A stretch of 64,000 nt of DNA from Marinobacter guineae (lineage in GTDB: Bacteria; Pseudomonadota; Gammaproteobacteria; Pseudomonadales; Oleiphilaceae), in contig NZ_KZ319340.1 in NCBI RefSeq assembly GCF_002744735.1, forward strand, positions 1 to 64,000, written 5' to 3'. A program made the translations under genes and the position numbers. This document shows, piece after piece, positions 29,901-38,929 of the stretch (position 1 is the first letter of the stretch; the number at the start of each line of letters is the position of its first letter). Under the pieces are notes generated by a model. It saw only the letters and a list, made by a program, of their open reading frames with translations, was not told the DNA's origin and did not search any database.

Positions 29901-30289
29901 CGCACAACAACAAAAACAAGAGTGACAAAGCAGCGCCACAACAAAAACAAAAAGCTGCGGGAAAACGTTCGGTAACAAAAACAAAAACAGAACGTGAGCG
30001 AACTGAGTGTTTTGGGTACTTTGCTTTTTAGTGGTCCCACGGCACGTGCGAGTTGTAGATGTAGAGAAGAATTGCCTTAGAGGTGACGCTGCAGCTACTC
30101 CAAACCCGCCCGATGTCTCTGACCGCTCTGTGTATTCAAAGCTTTCCGTTTGCACTGTTGATATGCCCCAGACTTGGGGATAGACAGTGGGGTACAAAAA
30201 CCAAGAAAAATCCCGGTAAAAACAAAAACAATGCAGATCGTCAACGCTTTGAGGGCGGATTCGTGTAAACGGATCCGCCTTTTGATTTT
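29901..30289 (+). ncRNA. crcZ: CrcZ-type regulatory RNA (Hfq/Crc decoy)
   Basis: About 390 nt between cbrB and pcnB, with no convincing ORF. Five A-rich motifs of the AAnAAnAA class are visible: 29903-29919, 29937-29954, 29974-29989, 30194-30210 and 30217-30233, mostly ACAACAA or AACAAAAACAA. The 5' end GCACAACAACAAAAACAAG closely resembles the start of Pseudomonas CrcZ as I remember it. It is preceded by a sigma-54 promoter and activator sites and ends in a strong terminator. Pseudomonas CrcZ (about 400 nt, same locus, five such motifs) titrates Hfq/Crc from target mRNAs when poor carbon sources activate CbrAB. Location, promoter, motif number and length all agree. Confidence 0.85.
30254..30289 (+). 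terminator. Rho-independent terminator of the CrcZ-like RNA
   Basis: GGCGGAT (30254-30260) pairs with ATCCGCC (30273-30279), extended by four inner pairs (one G-T), loop GTAA, then TTTTGATTTT. It ends about 95 nt before pcnB. Confidence 0.85.
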
Positions 30290-30383
30290 CTGGGCACCGG
30301 AACTGTAATCCACGGCAAACATGTGCAAATCCTGCTCAAACCGTTAAACTCTCGGTTTTTGCTCATCGCAACCACGGATTTCA

Positions 30384-31751
30384 ATGCCAAAACGACTCGT
30401 CGATAAACTCCGTTCATTCATGTCCGGCAACGGAAAAAAGAAGGCCCGAACCTACCAGCGACGGGAAATTCCCCGGGACCAGCATAACGTCTCCCGCTCG
30501 GTAATCAGTGAGCCCGCCAAAAAGGTTCTCCATCGCCTGAACAAATCAGGCTATGAAGCATACCTTGTGGGCGGCGGCGTCAGAGACATCCTGCTGGGTG
30601 GAAAGCCCAAGGATTTCGACATCGCAACCAACGCCACGCCGGAAGAAGTCCACGATCTGTTTCGCAACTCCAGGCTGATCGGCCGCCGGTTCAGAATTGT
30701 TCATGTGGTGTTTGGCCGGGAAGTCATCGAGGTGACCACCTTCCGGGGCAACGCCACAGAAACCGATACCGACGCCGATGATGACGACCGCAGAACCAGC
30801 GAACATGGACTACTGCTCCGGGACAATGTCTACGGCAATCAGGAAGAAGATGCCCTGCGCCGGGACTTTACGGTAAATGCCCTGTACTACTGCATTCGCG
30901 ACTTCTCCATCATTGATTTCGCCAACGGCATGGAAGATTTGCGTAATCGGCAACTTCGCCTGATTGGTGACCCGGAGACCCGCTACCGGGAAGATCCCGT
31001 GCGCATGCTCCGGGCCATCCGATTTGCCGCCAAACTCGGCTTTGATATTGAACCGGAAACCGAGGCCCCGATAAAAGATCTGGCCCCGTTACTGAGCCAT
31101 ATCCCTTCGGCCCGACTGTTCGATGAAGTGCTCAAGCTCTTTTCCGCTGGCCACGGCGAGGCCACCTACAACCTGTTAACCCGTTACAGCCTGCTTGAGC
31201 CACTGTTTCCGGAAACCGTCAGGGCCATCGAGGCCGGTGAACCGGATGAACTGATCCGCCAGGCGCTCAGGAACACCGACGCCCGTATTGCCCAGGGCAA
31301 ATCGGTCACGCCCTACTTCCTGTTTGCCGCCATGCTCTGGCCGGCACTTCAGGCAGAATGGCATCGCAGACAAGACAATGGCGACCCGGTTCAACCCGCT
31401 CTGCACGGAGCCATCGGCAAGGTGATTGGCCGGCAGGTGCAGGCGACGTCGATTCCCAAACGCTTCTCGGGACCCATGAAAGAAATCTGGGAACTTCAGA
31501 TGCGCTTGCCTCGCCGCCAGGGCAAGAGAGCCTTTGTCACCATGTCTCATCCACGGTTCCGGGCGGCCTATGATTTTCTGTTGGTCCGTGAGGATTCTGG
31601 CGAGATTGAACCGGGCCTGGGCCAATGGTGGACCGAGTTCCAGCAAGCGGATGAGCGACGCCAGGAGCGAATGCTGTCCGAACTGGCCAGCGACGCGCCC
31701 AAAAAGCGCAAGCGCCGCCGCAAACCGGCTCAGAAACCAACTCAGCAATGA
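30384..31751 (+). CDS. pcnB: Poly(A) polymerase I
   Basis: Adds poly(A) tails that speed RNA decay. It is 455 aa with the nucleotidyltransferase signature VGGGVRDILLGGKPKDFDIATNATPEEV (about 56-84), the following RRFRIVHV and DPVRMLRAIRFAAKLGF segments, and a very basic C-terminal tail (KKRKRRRKP) for RNA binding. The stop overlaps the folK start. Lying after the CrcZ-like RNA and before folK-panBC mirrors Pseudomonas. Confidence 0.96.
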   Translation: MPKRLVDKLRSFMSGNGKKKARTYQRREIPRDQHNVSRSVISEPAKKVLHRLNKSGYEAYLVGGGVRDILLGGKPKDFDIATNATPEEVHDLFRNSRLIGRRFRIVHVVFGREVIEVTTFRGNATETDTDADDDDRRTSEHGLLLRDNVYGNQEEDALRRDFTVNALYYCIRDFSIIDFANGMEDLRNRQLRLIGDPETRYREDPVRMLRAIRFAAKLGFDIEPETEAPIKDLAPLLSHIPSARLFDEVLKLFSAGHGEATYNLLTRYSLLEPLFPETVRAIEAGEPDELIRQALRNTDARIAQGKSVTPYFLFAAMLWPALQAEWHRRQDNGDPVQPALHGAIGKVIGRQVQATSIPKRFSGPMKEIWELQMRLPRRQGKRAFVTMSHPRFRAAYDFLLVREDSGEIEPGLGQWWTEFQQADERRQERMLSELASDAPKKRKRRRKPAQKPTQQ

Positions 31752-32245
31752 CGACCGATGCCTTCATCGGGTTGGGCAGCAATCTCGAAGAACCTGCCGC
31801 CCAGCTCGCCCGGGCCGTTTCGGAACTGGCTGCCCTCCCGGGTTCCACGCTGGTTGCTCAATCGGCCTTTTATGCGAGCCGGCCCGTGGGTCCGCAGGAC
31901 CAGCCGGACTTCGTCAACGGCGCTGTGTGGCTGCAAACAGAGCTGGAACCCCATCAATTGCTGGATCAGCTACAGGCGATCGAGCAGGCCCACGGCCGGG
32001 AACGGCTCCGGCACTGGGGCCCCCGCACCCTGGACCTCGACCTACTGCTGTTTGGTGAGCGGATACTTGATGACAAACGGCTTACTGTGCCCCACCGGGA
32101 ATTGCCAAACCGCGACTTTGTCCTCCAGCCCTTACTGGACCTGAAACCCGACCTGACATTGCCGGACGGAACGCCAGTTGCCGCTCTGCGCCACCAATGC
32201 CCGGACAACCGCTTGCGCAAGCTTCCACCCGCGGATTACCCTTAA
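31748..32245 (+). CDS. folK: HPPK, 2-amino-4-hydroxy-6-hydroxymethyldihydropteridine pyrophosphokinase (copy 1)
   Basis: Transfers pyrophosphate from ATP to hydroxymethyl-dihydropterin in folate synthesis. It is 165 aa with the classical FIGLGSNL N-terminus and HWGPRTLDLDLLLF. Start overlaps the pcnB stop (ATGA). This is the canonical pcnB-linked copy; a second, divergent homologue lies at 35.6-36.1 kb beside folB. Confidence 0.95.
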   Translation: MTTDAFIGLGSNLEEPAAQLARAVSELAALPGSTLVAQSAFYASRPVGPQDQPDFVNGAVWLQTELEPHQLLDQLQAIEQAHGRERLRHWGPRTLDLDLLLFGERILDDKRLTVPHRELPNRDFVLQPLLDLKPDLTLPDGTPVAALRHQCPDNRLRKLPPADYP

Positions 32246-32305
32246 CACTTCAACGCCGGCACCCCGGCCCGGTCTAGGCCCATCCACCCAAAAGGCAAGG
32301 ATTCT

Positions 32306-33100
32306 ATGGCTGTTACCATCAATACCCTGCGCGAATTCAAGCAGAAGGGCGAAGCCTTCGCAGCCCTTACCTCCTACGATGCCACCTTCTCCCAAGTCGT
32401 CAGCGAAGCGGGCGTTCACGTTATTCTGATTGGCGATTCCCTTGGCATGGTGCTGCAGGGTCATGACAGCACTCTGCCTGTGACCATGGACCAGATGGTG
32501 TACCACGTCACCTGTGTCTCCAAGGGTAACCGAGGCTCCCTGATCATGGCGGACATGCCCTTCATGTCCTACGGGACCATCGAGGCAGCCCTGGAGAACG
32601 CCGCAGAACTGATGCGTGCCGGCGCCCACATGGTGAAGCTCGAAGGCACCGACTGGATGAAAGACACCATCTCCGCCCTGAGCGAACGCGGTGTCCCCGT
32701 GTGTGCGCATCTGGGCCTGACACCGCAGTTCGTCAACAAGTTTGGCGGCTACAAGGTGCAGGGCCGTGACGAAAAGGCAGCGGAGATGATGATCGAACAT
32801 GCCTGCGAACTGGAGTCTGCCGGCGCCGACCTTATTCTGCTGGAGTGTGTTCCGGCGCCCCTGGCCGCACGAATCTCCCAGGCCGTCAGGGCTCCGGTAA
32901 TTGGCATTGGTGCCGGCTCGGATACCGACGGCCAGGTTCTGGTACTGCACGACATGCTCGGCATCACCACCGGCCGCAAACCGAGGTTTGTGAAGAACTT
33001 CCTTGCCGAGACGAGTTCGGTACAAGAGGCAATTGAAGCCTATGTAAAGGCCGTAGGCGAGCGCACATTCCCCGCTGAGGAGCATACGTTCAAGGCATGA
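32306..33100 (+). CDS. panB: 3-methyl-2-oxobutanoate hydroxymethyltransferase
   Basis: First committed step of pantothenate synthesis, forming ketopantoate. It is 264 aa with [29 protein letters not shown] and the late [18 protein letters not shown]. An AAGG ribosome site precedes the ATG. Its stop overlaps panC (ATGA). Confidence 0.97.
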   Translation: MAVTINTLREFKQKGEAFAALTSYDATFSQVVSEAGVHVILIGDSLGMVLQGHDSTLPVTMDQMVYHVTCVSKGNRGSLIMADMPFMSYGTIEAALENAAELMRAGAHMVKLEGTDWMKDTISALSERGVPVCAHLGLTPQFVNKFGGYKVQGRDEKAAEMMIEHACELESAGADLILLECVPAPLAARISQAVRAPVIGIGAGSDTDGQVLVLHDMLGITTGRKPRFVKNFLAETSSVQEAIEAYVKAVGERTFPAEEHTFKA

Positions 33101-33945
33101 GAACCGTACATTCCCTGAAAGAACTGAGAACCATACTTCGCGGCTACCGGCGGAAGGGCAAAACCATCGGCCTGGTGCCGACCATGGGCAACCTGCACGA
33201 TGGGCACGTCTCCCTGGTTCGCAAAGCCGCCGAGATGGCCGATGTCGTGGTTACCAGCATTTTTGTCAATCCAATGCAGTTTGGCGCTGGCGAAGACCTC
33301 GACAAATACCCGAGGACCCTGGCCGAAGATCAGGACAAGCTCACCTCGGCCGGCTGCACCCTGGTTTTCGCCCCCTCGGCAGACGAGGTTTACCCGGAAG
33401 GCCTGGCAAAACAGACCCAGATTGTTGTGCCGGATGTGAGTGACGGCCACTGCGGCGCCAGCCGGCCCGGTCACTTTGAAGGTGTTGCCACGGTGGTGAC
33501 CATGCTGTTCAACATGGTTCAGCCGGACTTTGCGGTGTTTGGCGAAAAAGACTTCCAGCAACTGGCCGTCATCCGGAAAATGGTCCGCGATCTGATGATG
33601 CCCGTCGATGTCGTTGGGGCGCCCACCGTTCGGGAGGACGATGGCCTGGCGAAAAGCTCCCGCAATGGCTACCTCACACCTGATGACCGGAAAATCGCTC
33701 CTGTTGTGTACCAGACCCTGCAGGCCACGGCTGGCAAAATCGCCGATGGTCGTACAGACTTCCAGGCTCTGGAAAGCGAAGCTGAGCAGAGCCTGGGCGA
33801 GGCCGGTCTGCGTGTGGATTATTTCAACATCGTGAACAGTCAGACGCTCAAGCCAGCCACCCCGGATGATCAGGAAATTACACTCTTGGTGGCGGCTTTC
33901 CTTGGCACGACCCGTTTGATTGATAACCTGTCCGTAACCCGATAG
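33097..33945 (+). CDS. panC: Pantothenate synthetase
   Basis: ATP-dependent condensation of pantoate and beta-alanine. It is 282 aa with [23 protein letters not shown], and the ATP-site [13 protein letters not shown] overlap with panB. The beta-alanine-forming panD, next to panC in Pseudomonas, is absent here; pgi follows directly. Confidence 0.97.
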   Translation: MRTVHSLKELRTILRGYRRKGKTIGLVPTMGNLHDGHVSLVRKAAEMADVVVTSIFVNPMQFGAGEDLDKYPRTLAEDQDKLTSAGCTLVFAPSADEVYPEGLAKQTQIVVPDVSDGHCGASRPGHFEGVATVVTMLFNMVQPDFAVFGEKDFQQLAVIRKMVRDLMMPVDVVGAPTVREDDGLAKSSRNGYLTPDDRKIAPVVYQTLQATAGKIADGRTDFQALESEAEQSLGEAGLRVDYFNIVNSQTLKPATPDDQEITLLVAAFLGTTRLIDNLSVTR

Positions 33946-33967
33946 GCCCACAGAAAAGGAGACTCTG

Positions 33968-35632
33968 ATGCCCGCAAATCCGACAGTACTGACCTCGAAA
34001 CCCGAATGGCAGACACTGAAGGAACACAGGGAACGTCTGGATGGCACTCCCATGACGGAGCTCTTCAGGCAGGATCCCGAGCGGGCAAAGCGCTACTATA
34101 TCGAGGCGGCAGGACTGTCCCTGGATTTCTCCAAGAACCGGATCACCGACGAGGTGCTTGAGGCACTGCTGGCACTGGCAAGCAGCTGCAATCTGGAAGC
34201 CAGGCGCGAGGCACTGCTGCAGGGCGAGCGCGTGAACGTGACCGAGGACCGCCCTGCCCTGCATACGGCTCTTCGTAACCCGGGCACGGATACCATCATG
34301 GTGGATGGCCAGGACGTCGTTGCCGAGGTACAGCGCACCCTGGCACGCATGGAAACACTGGTAAACGGCGTACTGAGCGGCAGCCGCACCGGATACACCG
34401 GCAAACCCTTTACCGACGTGGTCAGCATCGGTATCGGTGGCTCCTATCTCGGGCCCAAGCTCGTGGGCGAAGCGCTCCAGCCCTATGGACAGTCTGGCGT
34501 ACCGTGCCATTACGTTGCCAACATCGACGGCACCGAGATCTGTGAAACGCTCCGGCAGGTGAACCCGGAAACCACCCTGTTCCTGATCCAGTCGAAATCA
34601 TTCCGGACCCAGGAGACCCTGGAAAACAGCAAGGTGGCGCGCCGGTGGTTTCTCGAACACTGTGGCGACGAGCAGGCAATCTCCAGGCACTTCATGTCGG
34701 TTACGGCCAATGTGCCGGCAGCACGGGATTTCGGAATCGATCCGGACAACGTCTTTCCCATGTGGGACTGGGTCGGAGGCCGTTACTCCCTCTGGTCCGC
34801 CATCGGCTTGCCCATCGCCTTGACCGTCGGTATGGCCAACTTCCGGGCACTGTTGGCCGGTGCCCATGCCATGGACCAGCATTTCCGGGAGGCGCCACTG
34901 CACCAGAACCTGCCAGTCGTCATGGCGATGCTCGGGGTCTGGTACAACAATTTCTGGGGCGCCGAAACCCACGCGATCCTGCCCTACGACCACTACCTGC
35001 GCAGCCTGCCGGATCATCTCCAGCAACTGGACATGGAAAGCAACGGTAAAAGCGTGACTCAGGACGGTAAGAATCTGGTCTGGCAGTCCGGGCCGGTCAT
35101 CTGGGGCGGGGTTGGCGCCAACGGCCAGCACGCTTACCACCAGCTGATTCACCAGGGCACCCGCCTGATCCCGGCGGACTTCATCATTCCCCTGCAAACA
35201 CACAATCCGGTGGCAACCCATCACGCCGACCTGTTTGCGAACTGCCTCAGCCAGTCCAGAGCCATGATGGCCGGCAAATCCCTCGAAGAAGCCAAAGCCG
35301 AACTGGCGGCGGAAGGTCGCTCCGAAGCAGAGATCGAACAGCTTGCCCCCCACAAGGTGATCCCGGGCAACAAACCGAGCAATACCCTGACGATGGAAAA
35401 GGTAACGCCGGAGACCGTCGGTGCACTCATCGCACTTTACGAACACCGGACGTTCGTACAGGGAGTCATCTGGGATCTGGATTCGTTTGATCAGTGGGGG
35501 GTGGAACTCGGCAAACAGCTGGGCAAGAGCATTCTGCCCCGCCTGCTCGGCCAGGAAGCCGGCGATCGGGCCAGCGACAGCTCCACCGACCACCTCATTG
35601 AGCTGTTTCTCTCAGCCAGTGGCCGCTCTTGA
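33968..35632 (+). CDS. pgi: Glucose-6-phosphate isomerase
   Basis: Interconverts glucose-6-P and fructose-6-P. It is 554 aa, the usual long bacterial type, with [11 protein letters not shown], the signature [16 protein letters not shown], and the late [23 protein letters not shown] lies before the ATG. Its 3' end overlaps the convergent folK homologue by 21 nt, so no terminator lies between them. Confidence 0.97.
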   Translation: MPANPTVLTSKPEWQTLKEHRERLDGTPMTELFRQDPERAKRYYIEAAGLSLDFSKNRITDEVLEALLALASSCNLEARREALLQGERVNVTEDRPALHTALRNPGTDTIMVDGQDVVAEVQRTLARMETLVNGVLSGSRTGYTGKPFTDVVSIGIGGSYLGPKLVGEALQPYGQSGVPCHYVANIDGTEICETLRQVNPETTLFLIQSKSFRTQETLENSKVARRWFLEHCGDEQAISRHFMSVTANVPAARDFGIDPDNVFPMWDWVGGRYSLWSAIGLPIALTVGMANFRALLAGAHAMDQHFREAPLHQNLPVVMAMLGVWYNNFWGAETHAILPYDHYLRSLPDHLQQLDMESNGKSVTQDGKNLVWQSGPVIWGGVGANGQHAYHQLIHQGTRLIPADFIIPLQTHNPVATHHADLFANCLSQSRAMMAGKSLEEAKAELAAEGRSEAEIEQLAPHKVIPGNKPSNTLTMEKVTPETVGALIALYEHRTFVQGVIWDLDSFDQWGVELGKQLGKSILPRLLGQEAGDRASDSSTDHLIELFLSASGRS

Positions 35633-36139
35633 TATCTGCCGCCCCTGCCAACTGAAATCCACCGGCCAGAGTTTCTGGCCAGTGCTGTAATCCTGCCACA
35701 GCTGGCCATAGGTTTTGCCACACACCGGGTGCATGGCCTCCGGCGCAATATCTGCCAGGGGTCTGAGGACGAAGGCATTCTTGAGTATTTCGCCCCTCGG
35801 CAGCTCGACACCGTCAATCCGCCCGACCACATCACCGTAGGTCAGAATATCCAGATCCAGGGTTCGCGCACTGAACTTCGGGACGTCCCTGCGTCGGCCA
35901 TTGTCCGCTTCAAGTTGCTTGAAACGCCGCGACAGCTCGGCAACCGGCAGGTCAGTGTCGACACCCACCACCAGGTTGAGGAACGGTGAGCCATCAAACC
36001 CGACGGCTTCGCTATCGTACACCGGTGAGATGACCAGCTCACCAAACCATTCCTTCAGGGCATCCAGCGCGGCAATAACGTATCGTTCCCGGTCCACATT
36101 GGTACCAATACTGATGTAAACCCGGACGGAGCCTGCCAT
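35612..36139 (-). CDS. HPPK homologue (second FolK-like pyrophosphokinase)
   Basis: 175 aa. HPPK fold with [13 protein letters not shown] and [12 protein letters not shown], but the canonical tryptophan/glycine-proline before the last motif is replaced by [12 protein letters not shown]. Pseudomonas has a similar diverged copy beside folB. It starts by a TGATG overlap with the folB stop. It may be a true second HPPK or have drifted in substrate; copy 1 at 31.7 kb keeps the standard motif. Confidence 0.85.
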   Translation of the reverse strand: MAGSVRVYISIGTNVDRERYVIAALDALKEWFGELVISPVYDSEAVGFDGSPFLNLVVGVDTDLPVAELSRRFKQLEADNGRRRDVPKFSARTLDLDILTYGDVVGRIDGVELPRGEILKNAFVLRPLADIAPEAMHPVCGKTYGQLWQDYSTGQKLWPVDFSWQGRQISRAATG

Positions 36140-36495
36140 CAACGTGCGCCCCTTTCGATATGAACGCCCACCGCCTTGGCGCCCGGCACGGCACCCGGCT
36201 TACGGATTGTCAGCCTGAGCCAGGTTACCCCGAATTCTTGCTGCAGGATCCCGGCCAGAACCTCCGCCCCGCGCTCGAGCAGCTTCGGCCTGAGCGCTTT
36301 CAGACAGGTCTCGACCCGACCACTGACCGTTGCGTAATCCAGAGCGTCCGCAACGTCATCGGAGTGGCCAGGCACCCGATTATCCCAGGCCATCTCCAGG
36401 TCGATGACAAGGCTCTGGGTGACTTCCCGTTCCCAGTCGTAAACACCGACCACAGTTTCCACAACCAGGCCTTCGATAAATACGCTGTCTGCCAA
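36139..36495 (-). CDS. folB: Dihydroneopterin aldolase
   Basis: 118 aa. Converts dihydroneopterin to hydroxymethyl-dihydropterin, the HPPK substrate. Conserved N-terminus VFIEGLVVETVVGVYDWEREVTQ, with the YDWE motif and late LTIRKPGAVPGAKAVGVHIER. Start TTG 36495, with GGGAG 5 nt upstream. Coupled to the HPPK homologue downstream, which suggests that the two act in sequence. Confidence 0.95.
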   Translation of the reverse strand: MADSVFIEGLVVETVVGVYDWEREVTQSLVIDLEMAWDNRVPGHSDDVADALDYATVSGRVETCLKALRPKLLERGAEVLAGILQQEFGVTWLRLTIRKPGAVPGAKAVGVHIERGAR

Positions 36496-36650
36496 GGGGA
36501 CTCCCGGACTCTTTCACTCGTTCGTGATTGGATAACTGGTGATTGAATAACGCACAACCAGGGGATACTGTAATTGGGCTGGTCCGCGTTTTCAGGGCCG
36601 GCATTTTCGCACACAATGGCCTGATACGTCTTTGCTTCCGAGCCCACAGC

Positions 36651-37241
36651 ATGATTCTCAGTGACCCGGTATTAACCGTTCTGCTCTGTGCCGCCGCCTA
36701 TCTGGCCGGCTCAGTGCTGTTCGCCCCGCCGGTGTGCCGGCTTTGGAAGCTACCGGACCCCCGGGCCCAGGGCTCCGGTAATCCGGGCGCAACCAATGTG
36801 TACCGAACCGGCGGCTGGCCACCCGCCTTGATGACACTGGCACTCGACGCCGCCAAGGGCTGGCTTCCGGTCTGGCTGGCTCACGCTGCCGGCCTGTCGG
36901 TGATGGTGCAGGCTGTGGTGGCACTGTGCGCCGTGACCGGCCACATGATCCCGGTGTTCTACCGATTCAAGGGTGGCAAGGGCGTGGCAACCGCGCTGGG
37001 GGCTGGCCTTGCCCTGGCGCCGGTAACCACACTGCTGATGGCTGCCATCTGGATGCTGGTGATCTGGCGCTGGCGAATTTCCGCCCTCGCCTCGCTGGTG
37101 GCCATCATCAGCGGGCCGCTGATCAGTGCGCTTATCGAGCCGGAAACCCTGCCCCTGTTTGGCCTGCTGGCCATTCTGATTGTAGTCCGACACCGCAATA
37201 ATCTGATCCGACTTGCACAGGGCCGGGAAGCCGGCCTCTAG
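36651..37241 (+). CDS. plsY: Glycerol-3-phosphate acyltransferase PlsY
   Basis: 196 aa inner-membrane enzyme using acyl-phosphate to acylate G3P in phospholipid synthesis. About five helices; family loops GSGNPGATNVYRTGG, GHMIPVFYRFKGGKGVAT and the late HRNNLIRL. I chose the ATG at 36651 because it gives the canonical short N-terminus; an upstream in-frame ATG at 36543 would add 36 non-family residues. Divergent from folB. Confidence 0.95.
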   Translation: MILSDPVLTVLLCAAAYLAGSVLFAPPVCRLWKLPDPRAQGSGNPGATNVYRTGGWPPALMTLALDAAKGWLPVWLAHAAGLSVMVQAVVALCAVTGHMIPVFYRFKGGKGVATALGAGLALAPVTTLLMAAIWMLVIWRWRISALASLVAIISGPLISALIEPETLPLFGLLAILIVVRHRNNLIRLAQGREAGL

Positions 37242-37256
37242 CGGTTAGCCAGAAGT

Positions 37257-38312
37257 TCAGTCAACCAGCCCGGTACACCTCGGCTCATTGATCGGTGGCA
37301 GCGTGTTCATCGGCCATCTGGGCACCGCAACGATCCGCTCGCCATCCTGCTGGCCCGCTTTCATGCGCTGGGCGCCGGCATAGGCGATCATTGCGCCATT
37401 ATCGGTACAGAACTCCGGGCGGGCATAGAAGACATTCGCTTTCAGTTTGGCCGTCATTTTTTCAAGGCCGGCCCGTAATCGCCGGTTGGCACTGACGCCG
37501 CCGGCAATGACCAGGCGCTTGCAGCCAGTCTGTTCCAGTGCCCGGCGACATTTGATGGTCAGGGTGTCCACGACAGCCGCTTCAAAAGCCAGAGCAATAT
37601 CCGCCCGGGTCTGATCGTCCAGGCCGCCGGAATCCCGGGCTGCATTCACGGTATTGAGCGTAAAGGTTTTCAGGCCACTGAAACTGAAATCCAGCCCGGG
37701 CCGGTCGGTCATTGGTCGCGGGAACCGGTAGCGCCCTTCATTGCCTTTCTCCGCGAGCGCCGCCACCCGGGGGCCGCCAGGATAATCCAGCCCAAGCATC
37801 TTGGCGGTTTTATCAAAGGCCTCACCGGCGGCATCGTCCACCGACTCACCCAGCATCTCATATTCGCCTATGCCATCGACCCGCACCAACTGGGTGTGCC
37901 CGCCAGAAACCAGCAAGGCCACAAAAGGAAATGCGGGCGGATTGTCCTCCAGCATGGGCGCCAGCAGATGCCCCTCCATGTGATGCACGCCCAGCACGGG
38001 GATACCCAGGGCAAAGCCCAGCGCATGGGCCACGGAGCCGCCCACCATGAGCGCGCCGACCAGCCCCGGGCCCGCAGTGTAAGCAATTCCCTCAATGTCC
38101 GCGCGGCTTCGCCCCGCATCCGCCAAGACCTGGTCACACAGTGGCAGGAGCTTGCGGACGTGGTCCCGGGAAGCCAGCTCGGGCACCACACCGCCGTAAT
38201 CCGCGTGCATGTCTATCTGGCTGAACAGTGCGTGGCCCAGCAGGCCCTGCTCTGTGTCATACAGTGCGACGCCGGTTTCATCACAGGAGGTCTCAATACC
38301 AAGAATCAGCAT
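37257..38312 (-). CDS. tsaD: tRNA N6-adenosine threonylcarbamoyltransferase
   Basis: Transfers threonylcarbamoyl to A37 of ANN-decoding tRNAs. 351 aa from the ATG at 38312, which starts exactly at the family N-terminus [17 protein letters not shown]; the 31 upstream codons are not family-like. Metal ligands are in HHMEGH, followed by [11 protein letters not shown]. Divergent from rpsU, as in most gammaproteobacteria. Confidence 0.96.
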   Translation of the reverse strand: MLILGIETSCDETGVALYDTEQGLLGHALFSQIDMHADYGGVVPELASRDHVRKLLPLCDQVLADAGRSRADIEGIAYTAGPGLVGALMVGGSVAHALGFALGIPVLGVHHMEGHLLAPMLEDNPPAFPFVALLVSGGHTQLVRVDGIGEYEMLGESVDDAAGEAFDKTAKMLGLDYPGGPRVAALAEKGNEGRYRFPRPMTDRPGLDFSFSGLKTFTLNTVNAARDSGGLDDQTRADIALAFEAAVVDTLTIKCRRALEQTGCKRLVIAGGVSANRRLRAGLEKMTAKLKANVFYARPEFCTDNGAMIAYAGAQRMKAGQQDGERIVAVPRWPMNTLPPINEPRCTGLVD

Positions 38313-38415
38313 AGGGTCTGGCCACATTGGTTGGAAGAAATGGGTTGGCAGAATTGAAAGCGAGGCGCATTTTAGCAGAAAGCCGAAACCCACTGGCAGA
38401 TTCATCGAACAAACA

Positions 38416-38445
38416 TTGACCTTGCCATAAGCCAGGCGCTATCAT
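38416..38445 (+). promoter_or_regulatory. Sigma-70 promoter of the rpsU operon
   Basis: TTGACC (38416-38421) and TATCAT (38440-38445), 18 nt apart, upstream of rpsU. It gives a leader of about 110 nt. Confidence 0.6.
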
Positions 38446-38564
38446 TGCCGCCCTAAATTATGCACTGGTCGAGTTTTAGCCAATCTGACCAGGGATCGAG
38501 AACCGATCTGGCCATGCCAGGCGGACCAAATTGAAACCGAATCTATCAGGTAGGTGATTTTCGA

Positions 38565-38780
38565 ATGCCAGCTGTTAAAGTGAAAGAGAATGAACCGTTT
38601 GACGTAGCACTGCGTCGCTTCAAGCGTTCCTGTGAAAAAGCAGGTGTACTTTCTGAAGTACGTCGTCGTGAGCACTACGAGAAGCCGACCGCTGTTCGTA
38701 AGCGCAAAGCAGCCGCTGCCGTTAAGCGTCATCTCAAGAAGCTTCAGCGGGAACAGCGCAAGTTCGAGCGTCTGTACTAA
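38565..38780 (+). CDS. rpsU: 30S ribosomal protein S21
   Basis: 71 aa, highly basic. [20 protein letters not shown] and the [14 protein letters not shown] region are characteristic of bS21, which helps initiation on the small subunit. First gene of the rpsU-dnaG-rpoD group; AGGT precedes the ATG. Followed by a strong hairpin before dnaG. Confidence 0.98.
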   Translation: MPAVKVKENEPFDVALRRFKRSCEKAGVLSEVRRREHYEKPTAVRKRKAAAAVKRHLKKLQREQRKFERLY

Positions 38781-38850
38781 GTTTTTACCGACGCCGCTTG
38801 ACTGCAAAGCACTGATTGCCTGTACAGCCGCAGGCTGCACAGAGCGACTC

Positions 38851-38887
38851 AAAAATGCCGCCGAGGCCTGGCTTCGGCGGCATTTTT
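38851..38887 (+). terminator. Terminator/attenuator between rpsU and dnaG
   Basis: AAAAATGCCGCCGA (38851-38864) pairs perfectly with TCGGCGGCATTTTT (38874-38887), a 14-bp stem ending in T5, 70 nt after rpsU. The E. coli operon also has a terminator here, lowering dnaG expression relative to rpsU. Confidence 0.8.
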
Positions 38888-38929
38888 GGCTATTGGCCAA
38901 CTCCGATGACGGCCTGATGTGGAGCCTCC

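Noticed and set aside
29853-30328. Minus-strand ORFs of 114 and 77 codons over the crcZ region
   Set aside because: Their translations are Phe/Cys/Val-rich readings of the A-rich repeats and no homology was recognised; the sRNA explanation fits better.
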